Source: an uncultured Clostridia bacterium (GTDB lineage Bacteria; Bacillota; Clostridia; Oscillospirales; Oscillospiraceae). Taken from it: 6,062 nucleotides of DNA. The notes under the pieces are model-generated. The model did not search any database. It saw nothing but the letters and a program-made list of their open reading frames with translations, and was not told where the DNA came from. Shown one piece after another: positions 5,833-6,062 of this stretch; within the stretch, counting starts at the first letter, position 1; every line of letters starts with the position of its first letter. The stretch covers positions 1 to 6,062 of the forward strand of contig CAMGCA010000135.1 of the NCBI GenBank assembly GCA_946011705.1, written 5' to 3'. The position numbers were made by a program, and so were the translations under genes.

Positions 5833-6062
5833 TTTTTGACATTGACGGCACCCTGTGGGACTCCCGGGCCCTGGTGGCTGAGGGCTACAACATTCAGCTG
5901 GAAAGAGAGGGCCTTTCCCATCTGGCAGTGAACGCGGAAATGTTCCTTCCGCTCTTCGGCAAGATCATGACGGAAATTTCCGACATTATTTTCCCCTCCA
6001 TCCACGCACCGGAGCGCTACGCCAAGCTGAGCAGTGCCGGCACCGACGTGATCGGCGGCAAC
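5814..6062 (+). CDS. HAD-family hydrolase, partial (C-terminus off the right edge)
   Basis: The N-terminal 83 residues of a haloacid dehalogenase-superfamily hydrolase, probably a phosphoglycolate-phosphatase-like small-molecule phosphatase. Motif I is DIDGTLWDS at 9-17, with nucleophile D9 and acid/base D11. The following helical sequence (about 18-80) fits the start of an alpha-helical C1 cap inserted between motifs I and II. Motifs II-IV lie beyond the right edge, so the substrate cannot be judged. The ATG overlaps the last 19 bases of udk in another frame. GGAGGA (5805-5810) lies only three bases before it, a tight but usable spacing that suggests re-initiation by ribosomes finishing udk. 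As third gene of the murI operon it could clear a nucleotide or sugar phosphate, but that is a guess. Confidence 0.88.
   Translation, partial: MRYESLIFDIDGTLWDSRALVAEGYNIQLEREGLSHLAVNAEMFLPLFGKIMTEISDIIFPSIHAPERYAKLSSAGTDVIGGN

Overview
The window reads as ordinary chromosomal DNA from a GC-rich member of the Clostridia, most likely a gut Oscillospiraceae/Ruminococcaceae-type bacterium. This is an inference from strong AGGAGG-type ribosome binding sites, GC-rich codon use with AT-rich intergenic promoters, a YesN-type response regulator, and two kinds of palindromic intergenic repeat of a sort I associate with these genomes. No search was run.

Layout. Positions 1-991 (minus) hold the N-terminal 330 residues of a YesN/AraC-type response regulator whose DNA-binding end lies beyond the left edge. 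Positions 992-1169 hold an inverted-repeat element with arrays of a 7-base unit at both ends. Positions 1170-2528 (minus) encode an FAD-dependent dehydrogenase of the uncharacterised COG2509-like type. Positions 2529-2870 hold its promoter, a second and different palindromic repeat, and the intrinsic terminator of the next gene. Positions 2871-4109 (minus) encode a dicarboxylate/amino acid:cation symporter. Positions 4110-4417 are a divergent promoter region with a structured leader on the symporter side. Positions 4418-6062 (plus) form a compact operon: glutamate racemase (murI), uridine kinase (udk) and the start of a HAD-family hydrolase that runs off the right edge.

The plus-strand operon combines D-glutamate supply for peptidoglycan with pyrimidine salvage and a small-molecule phosphatase. 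The minus-strand genes appear to be separate transcription units: the FAD gene and the symporter each have a plausible promoter of their own, and the symporter has a clear terminator.

I found no evidence of a new defence, mobile or biosynthetic system. The points most worth a second look are the two repeat elements flanking the FAD gene, the symporter's substrate site (which lacks the arginine used by acidic amino acid transporters), and the near back-to-back divergent promoters with a palindrome across their -35 boxes.
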